64,000 bases of DNA from Chloroflexota bacterium. GTDB taxonomy: Bacteria > Chloroflexota > Anaerolineae > Aggregatilineales > Phototrophicaceae. Of this stretch, positions 36,772-46,141 are shown one piece after another. Each line of letters opens with the position of its first letter. Positions within the stretch are counted from its first letter, which is position 1. The notes under the pieces were generated by a model. That model had not been told where the DNA came from. It was given only the letters and a program-made list of their open reading frames with translations, and did no database searches. The DNA is taken from NCBI GenBank assembly GCA_013388735.1, contig JACAES010000075.1:1-64000 (forward strand), read 5' to 3'. The translations under genes were made by a program, and so were the position numbers.

Positions 36772-39594
36772 TCAGGCCGTTTGTGACGATTCGTTCAGCC
36801 AGGTTTTGGCCGTTTCCGCGAGCGTGCGTAACTCGCCGTATTGAACCGTGCAGTCCGGCAGCGATTCGAGAAAGCTGGTGCCATAACTTTTGCTGATGAT
36901 GCGGCGATCCAGAATCGCCACAATGCCGCGATCTGAAGCGGTGCGGATGAGCCGCCCAAACCCCTGCCGAAAGCGCAGCACCGCATCCGGCACGGCGTAA
37001 CTTTTGAAGCCGTCGGCATAGGTTTCGGAACGGGCAGCGAAGATCGGGTCGGTGGGGACGGCGAAGGGCAACCGCGCGATAACCAGGGCGCTCAAGGCTT
37101 CGCCCGGCACGTCCACGCCTTCCCAAAAGCTTTTAGTACCCATCAGCACTGCGCGCTCGGTGGTTCGAAAACCTTCCAGCAGCGCCTGGCGGTTGCCGCC
37201 TTCGGTCTGGTCATAAATGGTGATGCCGCCCAGCAGCTCCAGACGCGCGCTGATGGCCTGTTTGGTCTGCTGAAGATGCGTGTAGCTGGTGAACAGCACC
37301 ATCGTCCGCCCGCCGATTGCGGTCGCCAGTTCGACCAGCGCGCGCTCGAAGGCCGGTTGGTATCCGGCGTCGTTTGGCTCTGGCACGTCGCTGGGCAAAA
37401 AAACCAGCGTGGAGGCCCGGTAATCGAATGTCGCTCCAAGTTCCAGGGTGTTGGCATCTTCGGCGCCTAATCGCTGCCGCAGATAATCGAAGCTGTTAGC
37501 GACGCGCAGGGTGGCGCTGGTCAGAATGACGGTGTTTTTGCGCGACCAGATTTGTTCCTTCAGCAGCGCGCCGACATTCAGCGGGGCGCAGTTTACAGCC
37601 GCGTAACCGTTCTGCCCGCCGTGCAGCCAGTAGATCATGTTATCGGCTGGCTCAACGGTAAAAGCGTGAAGCTGGCTTTGAATTTCCGCCAGATGGCGGG
37701 CGACCGCGCTGGTGCCGCTGACGAGATCGTGATAATTGGCGATATTCTGATTTTGCAGGCGGTGTAAGCCGTCGGCTAATCGCTGCATGGCCTCGCCGAT
37801 CACATCAAAAAATTCGCGCAGGGGCAGCCAAGCGGCGCGGCACGCCTCGAAGCTGGCGGTCGCTCGAAGCTGCGGCGTGATGCGCAGTTGAACGTGATAA
37901 TCACCGGCGCGCGAACTGTTGTTGGGATACAGAACCTTGCGGAAAGCGCCGAAAAGCCCCGCGATATGCACTTCCATGGCCGCGACCGCCGCGCCGATGT
38001 TGTGCACGAAGGCTTCCAACCGCGCCGCCTGTTTGTCCGGGACACTGCTCCTGACGCTGCGCAGGAGATCGCCAAGCAATCCCTGGTTGGCACTGCCCAG
38101 GTCGGCTAACCGGCGGCGGAGGACAGCTTCATCCAGCCGGAACAGGAGGCTGTTGGTGGCCGCGTCTTCGAGATTATGCGCTTCGTCTAAAATCAGGTGG
38201 CGATAATCCGGCATGACGGCCTGGCCACTAAGGGCGTCGGACAGCAGCAGGGCGTGATTGATAACCAAAAGATGTGCGGACTCTGCTGCTTTGCGCGCTT
38301 TGTAAAATGGACACGCGCCTTCCATCGTGGCGCGGCAGCGTTCCAGCGAACAGCTTTCATCCTCGGCGCTTAACCGCTGCCAGATGCTGTTTTCGACCGG
38401 ACCGCGCAGGCTGATTTCGCCCCGGTCGCCCGACCCGTTTTCCAGCAGCCAGACCAGGATTTTCGCCAGGGTACGCAGCTCGTCCACATGGGTAGGACGC
38501 CGCCGCCGCAGGGCAGCCAGCCGGCGCGGGCAGAGATAATTGGAGCGTCCCTTGAGGACGGCGGTTTTAATGGGCAGGTTGAGCGCGGCTTTTAAGGCCG
38601 GTATTTCCCGGTTGATAAGCTGCTCTTGCAGATTAATCGTATTGGTGGAAATTACCACTCGGTCGTTATTCCGCGCGGCCCATAGCATGGTGGGCAGCAG
38701 ATAAGCCAGCGATTTGCCGGTGCCGGTATCGGCCTCAATCAAAATGTGGCCGGATTGATTCAGGGTATCGGCGATTGCCAGCGCCATCTGGATTTGCGGC
38801 GGGCGTTTTTCGTAGCCGGGTATCTGTTGGGCCAGGATGCTGGTTTCATCCAGGATGGCGGTGATATTTTCGAGGGGGACTTCCGCCGCCGCCGGATTAG
38901 GATGCAGGGTTTCATACACCTCGTCCGGGGCGGCAAGGCTGTTTATCCGGTACGGGTCATCGCCTGTGGGCGGGGTAGAGCGTTCGGCGCGGCGCTCTTC
39001 CAGCGCGGCCTCAAATACCGGCCTGGCGTCCCACTCTATGCCCTGCGCCGCCATGCAGATTTCGTAAAGTGCGGCGTAGGGCAGTTGCAGTGCCTTTTCC
39101 CAGAGCGCCCAGTAGAGCAGAGCAGCGGCGCGGGCGTCGTCCAGGGCGCGGTGTTTGCGCTCGTGGGTGATGCCATACTGGACGGAGAGGCTGGCGAGGC
39201 CGTAACCCGCCGCACGCGGCAGCAGGACGGATGCCAGCTCGTAAGTATCCAGGCGCAGGTTGGTTTGCAGGATGCCGTGCGGGCACAGGAAGCCAAGATC
39301 AAAAGCGGCGTTGTGGGCGATCACCGGGGCGTTGCCGACGAAGGTGCTAATGGCCGGCAGAACCTGGGCGATGGCGGGCGCGCCGATGACTTCTTCAGGT
39401 TGGATGCCGGTCAGGGTGGTGATGTTGACTGGTATTGGGCGGCCAGGGTTGACCAGTGTCGAATACTCTGCGGTGATGACGCCCGCGTTCATACGCACAA
39501 TGCCGATTTCGATGATGGTGTCGGCAGCCGGATCGAGGCCGGTGGTTTCCAGATCGAGGGCGACGAGTTCACCGCGCATAGGGACTCCGATCAC
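36772..39594 (-). CDS. dinG: DinG family helicase with N-terminal DnaQ-like exonuclease domain
   Basis: VALDLETTGLDPAADTIIEIGIV; EADTGTGKSLAYLLP; CSLERC...ACPFYKARKAAESAHLLVINHALLL; DEAH box LILDEAHNLEDAA. Confidence 0.92.
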   Translation of the reverse strand: MIGVPMRGELVALDLETTGLDPAADTIIEIGIVRMNAGVITAEYSTLVNPGRPIPVNITTLTGIQPEEVIGAPAIAQVLPAISTFVGNAPVIAHNAAFDLGFLCPHGILQTNLRLDTYELASVLLPRAAGYGLASLSVQYGITHERKHRALDDARAAALLYWALWEKALQLPYAALYEICMAAQGIEWDARPVFEAALEERRAERSTPPTGDDPYRINSLAAPDEVYETLHPNPAAAEVPLENITAILDETSILAQQIPGYEKRPPQIQMALAIADTLNQSGHILIEADTGTGKSLAYLLPTMLWAARNNDRVVISTNTINLQEQLINREIPALKAALNLPIKTAVLKGRSNYLCPRRLAALRRRRPTHVDELRTLAKILVWLLENGSGDRGEISLRGPVENSIWQRLSAEDESCSLERCRATMEGACPFYKARKAAESAHLLVINHALLLSDALSGQAVMPDYRHLILDEAHNLEDAATNSLLFRLDEAVLRRRLADLGSANQGLLGDLLRSVRSSVPDKQAARLEAFVHNIGAAVAAMEVHIAGLFGAFRKVLYPNNSSRAGDYHVQLRITPQLRATASFEACRAAWLPLREFFDVIGEAMQRLADGLHRLQNQNIANYHDLVSGTSAVARHLAEIQSQLHAFTVEPADNMIYWLHGGQNGYAAVNCAPLNVGALLKEQIWSRKNTVILTSATLRVANSFDYLRQRLGAEDANTLELGATFDYRASTLVFLPSDVPEPNDAGYQPAFERALVELATAIGGRTMVLFTSYTHLQQTKQAISARLELLGGITIYDQTEGGNRQALLEGFRTTERAVLMGTKSFWEGVDVPGEALSALVIARLPFAVPTDPIFAARSETYADGFKSYAVPDAVLRFRQGFGRLIRTASDRGIVAILDRRIISKSYGTSFLESLPDCTVQYGELRTLAETAKTWLNESSQTA

Positions 39595-39707
39595 AAATTC
39601 GTTGAGAAATCATTCATGTAACCCGTGCGATTGAAGTATAACACAACCCAGATTGAAACACCCCCGCCGGGGGCAGGGGTGTTGATGGTCAGGCAGGCAG
39701 TTGAGCT

Positions 39708-41645
39708 TCAGCCTTCGGGCGTGGTTTCGGCTGCCGGTTCTGCCGTCGCGTCCGGGGTGGCTTCGGGCGTGGTTTCGGCGGTCGCTTCGGGCGTGGCTTC
39801 CGGGACGCGCGCCGCTTCGGCAGCGCGCGCGTAAGCCTGTAAGAGCGTATCGCGCAGGGCGGGCAGGTCGCCAAAACTGAGGCCGATCAGCCCAACGGAC
39901 TCGAACTGGCCGAAGTTTTCGTCGCTGAAGGCATACCACAGGAACGACTGAACCTCCACCCGGTTGAGCGCCGCCTCGCTGATGATGAGACGCGCGGGCA
40001 GGGCGAGCGGGTAAGAGCCGTCGGCGACCGTTTCCGGTGAAGGCGCGATACAGCCACTTCCGGCATCTACCGCCACCAGTTGAATGTTGGCCTGATTATT
40101 TTCCAGAACACGTTGGTACTCCGCCCAACTCATGTAGGTCAGGCCGCCTTCGACATTGGCGGTGGCCGCTGCCCGGTAAAGCGGGTCGGCGCTGATCTGC
40201 GTGTCTGCCCGAATGGGGAGGCTGCTTCCGGCGGCTGACAGCAGCAGCACATCCGAATAGATGCTGCCTTCTGTGGGGGCGAACAGCGTCATGGAGGTTT
40301 CAGGGAATTCGGCGCTGACCTGATTCCAGGTGGTGATCGCACTGCCGGATTCGGCGCTCCAGGCGGTTTTGATCTGCTCAGTGGTCAGGCAGGCCAGGTA
40401 GTCGCTGCCCGCGTTTGCCAGCAGGACGACCGGGCGGCGGCCTAATTCAATGGGCAGAGGGGTGATATTATTGGCTTCGCAGTTCTGTACCTGCTCGGAC
40501 GAAAGCTCGCCGGTGGATAAAACCAGATCAAGTTCGCCGTTGCACAGGCGGCGGAAGCCGGCAGGGTCGCCTTCGGGCGTGAAAGCGGTGGTGACGCCGG
40601 GATAGAGCGCGTTAAAGCCGGAAATCAGGCTGTCCATATAATCGCGCCCGCTGGCCGAACCGCCGGCGGTGATCGAGCCGGACAGCGCGGCGGGAATCTC
40701 GTAGTCGCTGACGCCCCGGCTGAACTGCCGTTCCGACGTGCCTTCAAGGGCGGCCTGGTCAGTTTCGTAAGCGGCGGCGGTTGGCGGGGTGAAGCCCTGT
40801 TCGGTCACGATGGCGGACGCCTGCTCGCTGACCGCGAATTCCAGCAGCCCGCGCAGACCGGGTTTGTCCAGCGCCGCGCGGTTTACATAAACGAACAGCG
40901 GGCTGTAAGCCTCGTAAAGCCGGTTCTCGACCGCTTCAGCGGAGGGCAGGGTGCAGCCCGCGATTTCATTGAGGTTGAGTTCAAGAATTTTGACGGCTTC
41001 GCCGGCGGCTTCGGCAGCGGCCAGGCTGACCACGCCGACTGCGCCGGTGTTCGCGCTGACCGCCGCGATAATATCCATGTCGCTGCTCTCAAAAACCGCG
41101 TCGGCGCGGATGCCATCGCCGCCGATGATGCTATCCAGCAGGGCAAATGCCGACCGATCTTCCGCCGGGACGAACATCGTCAGAGGAACGTCCGGGTTAT
41201 TCACGTCAATCTGATTCCAGTTGGTGTTGGTGTCCTGGGCGCTGGGGGCAAAGATGGCGTTTAACGCGGCGGACGAAAGGCACTGGGCATACTCGGCGGC
41301 AGGGTTGGCAACCACCGCCAGGATGTGATGGGCGATCAGCAGTTCGACGTAATCCACGCCACCGCCAGAACAGGCCGCATCTTCTTCGATGGAGATGGCG
41401 CGGTTGGCGGCGGTCAGGTCTGCCTGAGACCGGCAGAACTGCTCGAAGCCGCCGTTTGTGCCGGTGATCGTCGAGCTGAGGTTGATTTCCGGCGCGCCTG
41501 CCGCGGCCAACGCCTGGAAAAGTGGGGCGACGGTGCCAGAGCCAACCGCTGTGACGGCTTCGCCATCCTGGGCGGATAACATACCAGGGATAAAGACGAG
41601 CGTCAGTAAAAGTAACAGCCCAATCCGGCGCTGTAAAGAGTCCAT
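39708..41645 (-). CDS. tandem PstS-like periplasmic phosphate-binding-type protein
   Basis: Two PBP-like modules (VTAVGSGTVAPLFQAL... and SITAGGSASGRDYMDSL...); signal peptide; C-terminal PEATPEATAETTPEATPDATAEPAAETTPEG. Confidence 0.8.
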   Translation of the reverse strand: MDSLQRRIGLLLLLTLVFIPGMLSAQDGEAVTAVGSGTVAPLFQALAAAGAPEINLSSTITGTNGGFEQFCRSQADLTAANRAISIEEDAACSGGGVDYVELLIAHHILAVVANPAAEYAQCLSSAALNAIFAPSAQDTNTNWNQIDVNNPDVPLTMFVPAEDRSAFALLDSIIGGDGIRADAVFESSDMDIIAAVSANTGAVGVVSLAAAEAAGEAVKILELNLNEIAGCTLPSAEAVENRLYEAYSPLFVYVNRAALDKPGLRGLLEFAVSEQASAIVTEQGFTPPTAAAYETDQAALEGTSERQFSRGVSDYEIPAALSGSITAGGSASGRDYMDSLISGFNALYPGVTTAFTPEGDPAGFRRLCNGELDLVLSTGELSSEQVQNCEANNITPLPIELGRRPVVLLANAGSDYLACLTTEQIKTAWSAESGSAITTWNQVSAEFPETSMTLFAPTEGSIYSDVLLLSAAGSSLPIRADTQISADPLYRAAATANVEGGLTYMSWAEYQRVLENNQANIQLVAVDAGSGCIAPSPETVADGSYPLALPARLIISEAALNRVEVQSFLWYAFSDENFGQFESVGLIGLSFGDLPALRDTLLQAYARAAEAARVPEATPEATAETTPEATPDATAEPAAETTPEG

Positions 41646-41804
41646 AGGGGGGTGCTCCTTAAAAGAGGGGTATCGCTTCCATAATTTATCTGCCGGGACG
41701 ATTGTACTCTTGTGCGCTTAATTGTCCAGTCGGACTTTTGAGGTATCATCGTGGTAGCAGGCTGGTGGATTGTCCAGATAGCAGCCTCCGAAACAGGGTG
41801 AAAC

Positions 41805-42212
41805 ATGAGCCGACGTTCGCACACTCGTCCTACAGCACCGGAACGCCCGGTTCAACCGGTGCGCGACCCCGCGCTGCTGCGCCTGGTGCGGAGTATCCTG
41901 GGTCTGCCGCGTCTGGCGCGAGTCATCATGGTGGCGGTTTTTGCGCTGGCGGTTACGTTCGCGCTCAGCCCGATGGTGGATGTTGTGTATCTGCACTATT
42001 TTTATGATGACTCCACTGTGATAATACCGTCGCTGATTTCGGCAGGCGCCGGGCTGTTGATGTATATGCTGGGGTGGGTTTTGATCGTCGGCACGGTGGA
42101 CGAGGAAATACCGGCGCGCCTGGCGATTCTGTGGTACGGCGGCCTGGGTTCGCTGGCCGTCATCCTGGTTTTAATCATGCTGATGATTGGATGGGTAAAC
42201 GGAAATGCGTGA
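41805..42212 (+). CDS. membrane protein, hypothetical
   Basis: 135 aa with three hydrophobic segments; overlaps next ORF by 8 nt. Confidence 0.65.
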   Translation: MSRRSHTRPTAPERPVQPVRDPALLRLVRSILGLPRLARVIMVAVFALAVTFALSPMVDVVYLHYFYDDSTVIIPSLISAGAGLLMYMLGWVLIVGTVDEEIPARLAILWYGGLGSLAVILVLIMLMIGWVNGNA

Positions 42213-42789
42213 GATTAACGGTAAGCTGTTATTGGTGGTGATGCTTCTGTTAGCGGGATGTGGCGCGGAGTCGACAGAGCCTTTGCCGACGCTGATGCCG
42301 ACGGGTCTGCCCGTTGAAATGCCGACGGAAGCGCCTGCTGCGACGCTGCCGCCGACCGAACCGCCGGTGCAGCGTCCGACGCTGCCGCCGACCTGGACAC
42401 CTTCTCCTGCGCCGGTCGAAGCGGCCACGCTGCCGCCGACCGAACCGCCGGCGGTGGATAACCCGAACGCGGGATTACCTCCCAGTCAGGCGACGCTCCC
42501 GGCCTGCGCGACATTTCGGGAAGACCGGTCGCGCTACAGCACATCGTTCCGGCTCGGTTCTGAAGCAGCGGTGGCCTGGATTGCGGCGGAGACGGCGGCC
42601 AGCTATCGTGTGAATCTAATTGACGAATTCGGCACTGAGTTGTTCGCCGGTTATACCACCGAGACGACTTTCCTTTTCGCGGCGGATCTGTTTGAGCGCG
42701 GCAAACGTTACGGGTGGAACGTATACCCGATGGACGCTATGGGACAGCAAATGTGCATCAGCGTCGGCGGGGAATTGTTCCCGCAGTAG
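42205..42789 (+). CDS. lipoprotein with PPT-rich linker
   Basis: LLLVVMLLLAGCGAEST lipobox; LPPTEPPVQRPTLPPTWTPSPAPVEAATLPPTEPP. Confidence 0.75.
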   Translation: MREINGKLLLVVMLLLAGCGAESTEPLPTLMPTGLPVEMPTEAPAATLPPTEPPVQRPTLPPTWTPSPAPVEAATLPPTEPPAVDNPNAGLPPSQATLPACATFREDRSRYSTSFRLGSEAAVAWIAAETAASYRVNLIDEFGTELFAGYTTETTFLFAADLFERGKRYGWNVYPMDAMGQQMCISVGGELFPQ

Positions 42790-42818
42790 TCGGGTTAGCG
42801 GCGCTGCCCGCCCTGTTT

Positions 42819-43544
42819 TTACGGGCGCGGGCTGTTGAGGATATACTGCTCGAAGGCGTCTGCCGTCCAGGGCAGCGCCGGTTTGAAGAACTCCTCATAG
42901 ATGGCCTGCGCATAAACGCGAATTTCGTACTGCGCGTCGGCGGCCAGACGGAGTTTGAGAAAATGCATCAGGTTGTGGGCGTCCACTTTGACAACCCAGG
43001 TGTAATAGACGCTGAATCCCGGCAGGAATAAACGCGCCATCTCCTTTGAGACGCCGGCTTCGAGTGCCTGCCGGTACAGCGCATAACCCTGTTCGTAATG
43101 CTGAAGCAGTTTTTGAGTGAGTTCGTCGCCGGCTTCCGGGCTGATTTCGCCTTCGCTGGCTTGTTTGTTATCGGCGGACTGTCGGCGCCAGACATCCGGC
43201 ACGTAGAAGTCGTTTTCCTCAAAGGCCGTATACCGCCCTGACTGGGCGTTCATATTCCAGGTGCGATGGCGAACCCACTGCCACCAGGTCACCAGCGGGG
43301 CGCGGACGCGGAACTTAAACTCCACCATCTCAAACGGTGATGTGTGGCGATGGCGCATCAGGTAAAAGAGCAGCTTTTTATCTTTTTCTTCGCCTTTTGA
43401 CTCGCCCTTGAAGCTGACCCGCGCCGCGTTGACGATAGCCAGGTCGCCGGACAGATTCGAGGCGGGGTGGGGCAGCATATCCAGCAGTTCGATCCAGCCC
43501 TTATCGAGCAGGTTCACACGTTTGCCGATGAGCGCGTCGGTCAT
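42819..43544 (-). CDS. thyX: FAD-dependent thymidylate synthase ThyX
   Basis: WWQWVRHRTWNMNAQSGRYTAFE (RHRx7S). Confidence 0.94.
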   Translation of the reverse strand: MTDALIGKRVNLLDKGWIELLDMLPHPASNLSGDLAIVNAARVSFKGESKGEEKDKKLLFYLMRHRHTSPFEMVEFKFRVRAPLVTWWQWVRHRTWNMNAQSGRYTAFEENDFYVPDVWRRQSADNKQASEGEISPEAGDELTQKLLQHYEQGYALYRQALEAGVSKEMARLFLPGFSVYYTWVVKVDAHNLMHFLKLRLAADAQYEIRVYAQAIYEEFFKPALPWTADAFEQYILNSPRP

Positions 43545-43556
43545 AAAAGCGGCCTC

Positions 43557-43931
43557 CTACTCGTCCAGCCAACCGGCGGCGGCCAGGCTTTCGTACATCT
43601 GGTTGATGTCCTGGTCTTCCTGCGGAAAGGCCAGATGATAGGGGAGTTCGGCAGACTGATCCTGCTGGTAGAGCAGCCCTTCGCTGTTGAGGACGACGGC
43701 CAGCATGGCGACCAGGCGGTTCATGACCGCGACAGGTTTTTTAAGCCATCCGGCCAGATCGCCGGCGATTTCCCGCAAGGAAGTTTTGCCGTCGGCGCGC
43801 AGCCAGATTTCGCTGCTCAGGGCGTCGAGCATGACGATCTGATCCTGGTAGCGGTTATGGACGGCTACCCCTTCCGGCAGAATGCGGTAAAGGCCGTCAC
43901 GCTGTGGAAACTGGTCAAGCGAAGTCGTCAT
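43557..43931 (-). CDS. PqqD-like protein
   Basis: DGLYRILPEGVAVHNRYQDQIVMLDALSSEIWLRADGKTSLREIAGDLAG: PqqD-fold pattern. Confidence 0.6.
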   Translation of the reverse strand: MTTSLDQFPQRDGLYRILPEGVAVHNRYQDQIVMLDALSSEIWLRADGKTSLREIAGDLAGWLKKPVAVMNRLVAMLAVVLNSEGLLYQQDQSAELPYHLAFPQEDQDINQMYESLAAAGWLDE

Positions 43932-43944
43932 AGCGGTTCACCTG

Positions 43945-44517
43945 TCAGGCAAAGTACTGGAGCGCCAGTCGCACGCGGTCTTCGACGTTGGATGGCGCGT
44001 CCTTCGGCAGCGATTGTATGGCGGTCTGAGCTTCTACGATAGAGTAACCCAGCGCGACCAGGGCATCCAGGACGTCACTGTTGACATCATCGAAGGCGAC
44101 AACGGGCGCGGTGTCCAGGCCGAACTTAAGCTTGTCTTTCAGTTCGATCAGAATTTTCTGGGCGCTTTTTTTGCCGATGCCCGGCACGCGGGTCAGGATT
44201 TCCGCCCGTTCGCCGACGACTGCGTTACGCAGGTTATCCAGGGTGAGCGTGCTGAGGATAGCTAAGGCCATTTTAGGGCCAACGCCGCTGATGGTCAGCA
44301 GGATTTCAAATAACTCGCGCTCCTCATCGGTCACAAAACCGTACAGCGCCAGCGAGTCTTCCCGGACGACCATCGTGGTATGCAGAAAAACATCGTCCGC
44401 ATCCAGCCGCTCCTGGGTGGAATGGGGGACGAATACTTTGTAACCGATGCCGCCGGTCACAATGACGACGTAATCACGGTGTGTGGAGGCAAGCGAACCC
44501 TGGATGCTGGCAATCAT
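43945..44517 (-). CDS. ruvA: Holliday junction branch migration protein RuvA
   Basis: MIASIQGSLASTHRDYVVIVTGGIGYKVFVP; ISGVGPKMALAILSTL; VPGIGKKSAQKILIELKDKL. Confidence 0.95.
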   Translation of the reverse strand: MIASIQGSLASTHRDYVVIVTGGIGYKVFVPHSTQERLDADDVFLHTTMVVREDSLALYGFVTDEERELFEILLTISGVGPKMALAILSTLTLDNLRNAVVGERAEILTRVPGIGKKSAQKILIELKDKLKFGLDTAPVVAFDDVNSDVLDALVALGYSIVEAQTAIQSLPKDAPSNVEDRVRLALQYFA

Positions 44518-44525
44518 AAACGTTT

Positions 44526-45020
44526 TTACTCGTGCAGCATATGGCTGAAACGTCGGGTGTGAATGTCGGTGATAGCAATCGCCAGGGCGTCGGCGGCGTC
44601 GTCCGGGCGCGGCACGGCCTCAAGCCCCAGCAGGATACGAACCATTTCCTGCATCTGCGGCTTTTTTGCGCCGCCATAACCCGAAACGGACTGCTTGATG
44701 AAGTTGGGTTTATACTCCGCGATGAGCAGCCCGGTTTCGGCCAGCGCCAGCAGGATAACACCCCGACCCTGCGCGACGGTGATAGCAGTCGTGACGTTGC
44801 GGGCGAAAAACAGTTCTTCAACTGCCGCATGGTCAGGATGGTATCGTTCGATGAGCGCCGTTACCTGCTCGTAAATCGTTTTCAGCCGCTCCCACAGCGG
44901 CAGGTCTGGCGGCGTCGTAATGACGCCATAGGTTATGGCCTGCAGCGAGCCATCCTGCATTTCCCGCACCAGGCCATAGCCTATCGTTGCCAAGCCGGGG
45001 TCAATACCCAGCGAGAGCAT
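44526..45020 (-). CDS. ruvC: Holliday junction endonuclease RuvC
   Basis: MLSLGIDPGLATIGYGLV; AAVEELFFARNVTTAITVAQGRGVIL; DAADALAIAI. Confidence 0.95.
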   Translation of the reverse strand: MLSLGIDPGLATIGYGLVREMQDGSLQAITYGVITTPPDLPLWERLKTIYEQVTALIERYHPDHAAVEELFFARNVTTAITVAQGRGVILLALAETGLLIAEYKPNFIKQSVSGYGGAKKPQMQEMVRILLGLEAVPRPDDAADALAIAITDIHTRRFSHMLHE

Positions 45021-45775
45021 CAGGCCGTTTCGAGCGCCGCGATGACCTGATCGGTAATCATCAGGTTCGAGGCCACCGCCTGCACGTCATCCAGTTCTTC
45101 GAGCTGTTCCTGCAAGCGCATGTTCTGCAAGGCTTTTTCCAGCGCCAGCTCGGTTTCATTTTTGGCTTCCCACCGCAGTTCGGATTCGTCAATTTCATAT
45201 CCGGCTTCGGTCAAAGCCTGTTCGACGGCAGCGAATAACTCGCGGGGGGTGTAAACGGCGATAACCCCTTCTTCGTCCATCACATCGTCCGCGCCGGCTT
45301 CCGCCGCGACCATGAAAACTTCATCAAAGTTAAGGTTGCTGCCTTTCAGCGTAATGTAACCCTTACGCTCAAACTGCCAGGCGACCGAGCCTGCTGAGGC
45401 CAGGCTGCCCCCGGCACGGGTAAAGACGCGCTTGACCTCGGCCAAAGAGCGGTTTTTGTTGTCGGTCATCACGTCCACCAGGAAGGCCACACCATCCGGC
45501 CCATACCCTTCGTAGGTGATCTCGTCAACCGTCTCGCCTTCGTTACCGCCGATAGCGCGCTGGATAGCGCGTTCGATGTTTTCCTTCGGCATGTTACTGC
45601 TCTTGGCTTTGGCAATAGCGATCTTCAGTTTGGGGTTGCTGTTTTCGTCGCTGCTGTTGCCTTCTCTCACGGCGATGGTGATGTCGCGCGCCAGGCGCGT
45701 GAAAATCTTGCCACGTTTGGCATCTTCGGCGCCTTTTTTGCGTTTTATGGTAGACCATTTATTATGGCCGGACAT
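45020..45775 (-). CDS. YebC/PmpR family protein
   Basis: MSGHNKWSTIKRKKGAEDAKRGKIFTRLARDITIAVREG. Confidence 0.95.
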   Translation of the reverse strand: MSGHNKWSTIKRKKGAEDAKRGKIFTRLARDITIAVREGNSSDENSNPKLKIAIAKAKSSNMPKENIERAIQRAIGGNEGETVDEITYEGYGPDGVAFLVDVMTDNKNRSLAEVKRVFTRAGGSLASAGSVAWQFERKGYITLKGSNLNFDEVFMVAAEAGADDVMDEEGVIAVYTPRELFAAVEQALTEAGYEIDESELRWEAKNETELALEKALQNMRLQEQLEELDDVQAVASNLMITDQVIAALETA

Positions 45776-45865
45776 AAATCTATTCTCCGTTTGCTCCCAT
45801 TCACTGGCATTGTTTAATGATTATACATGAGGCCGGAAATGGCGTCGAGGTAGGTGAGGCGGCAG

Positions 45866-46090
45866 GGGTGCATTTCAAGTTGGTGCAGAGTGCTTTTGCC
45901 CTCGCCCCCTCGCACTCAGGGGACAGCCCTCATCCCCGTCCCCTCTCCCGAACGTACCTTCGGCACTGGGAGAGGGGCGAAAATCAGCACCGTCGCCGTC
46001 GCTTCCCCCGTCTCCTAGCTGCGGAACAGCGGTCGGGAGAAGGGGGTCAGGGGGATGAGGGCGAAATCGCACTGAAGTGAAATGCACCCA
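45866..46090. repeat. long imperfect inverted-repeat element (MITE/REP-like)
   Basis: Outer arms GGGTGCATTTCAAGTTGGTGCAGAGTGCTTTTGCCCTC vs GAGGGCGAAATCGCACTGAAGTGAAATGCACCC; inner CCCCTCTCCC/GGGAGAGGGG. Confidence 0.85.
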
Positions 46091-46141
46091 GGCGGCAGTG
46101 TGTTATAATCGCACGGTCAAAGCTGGTTATGAGGACAGACG

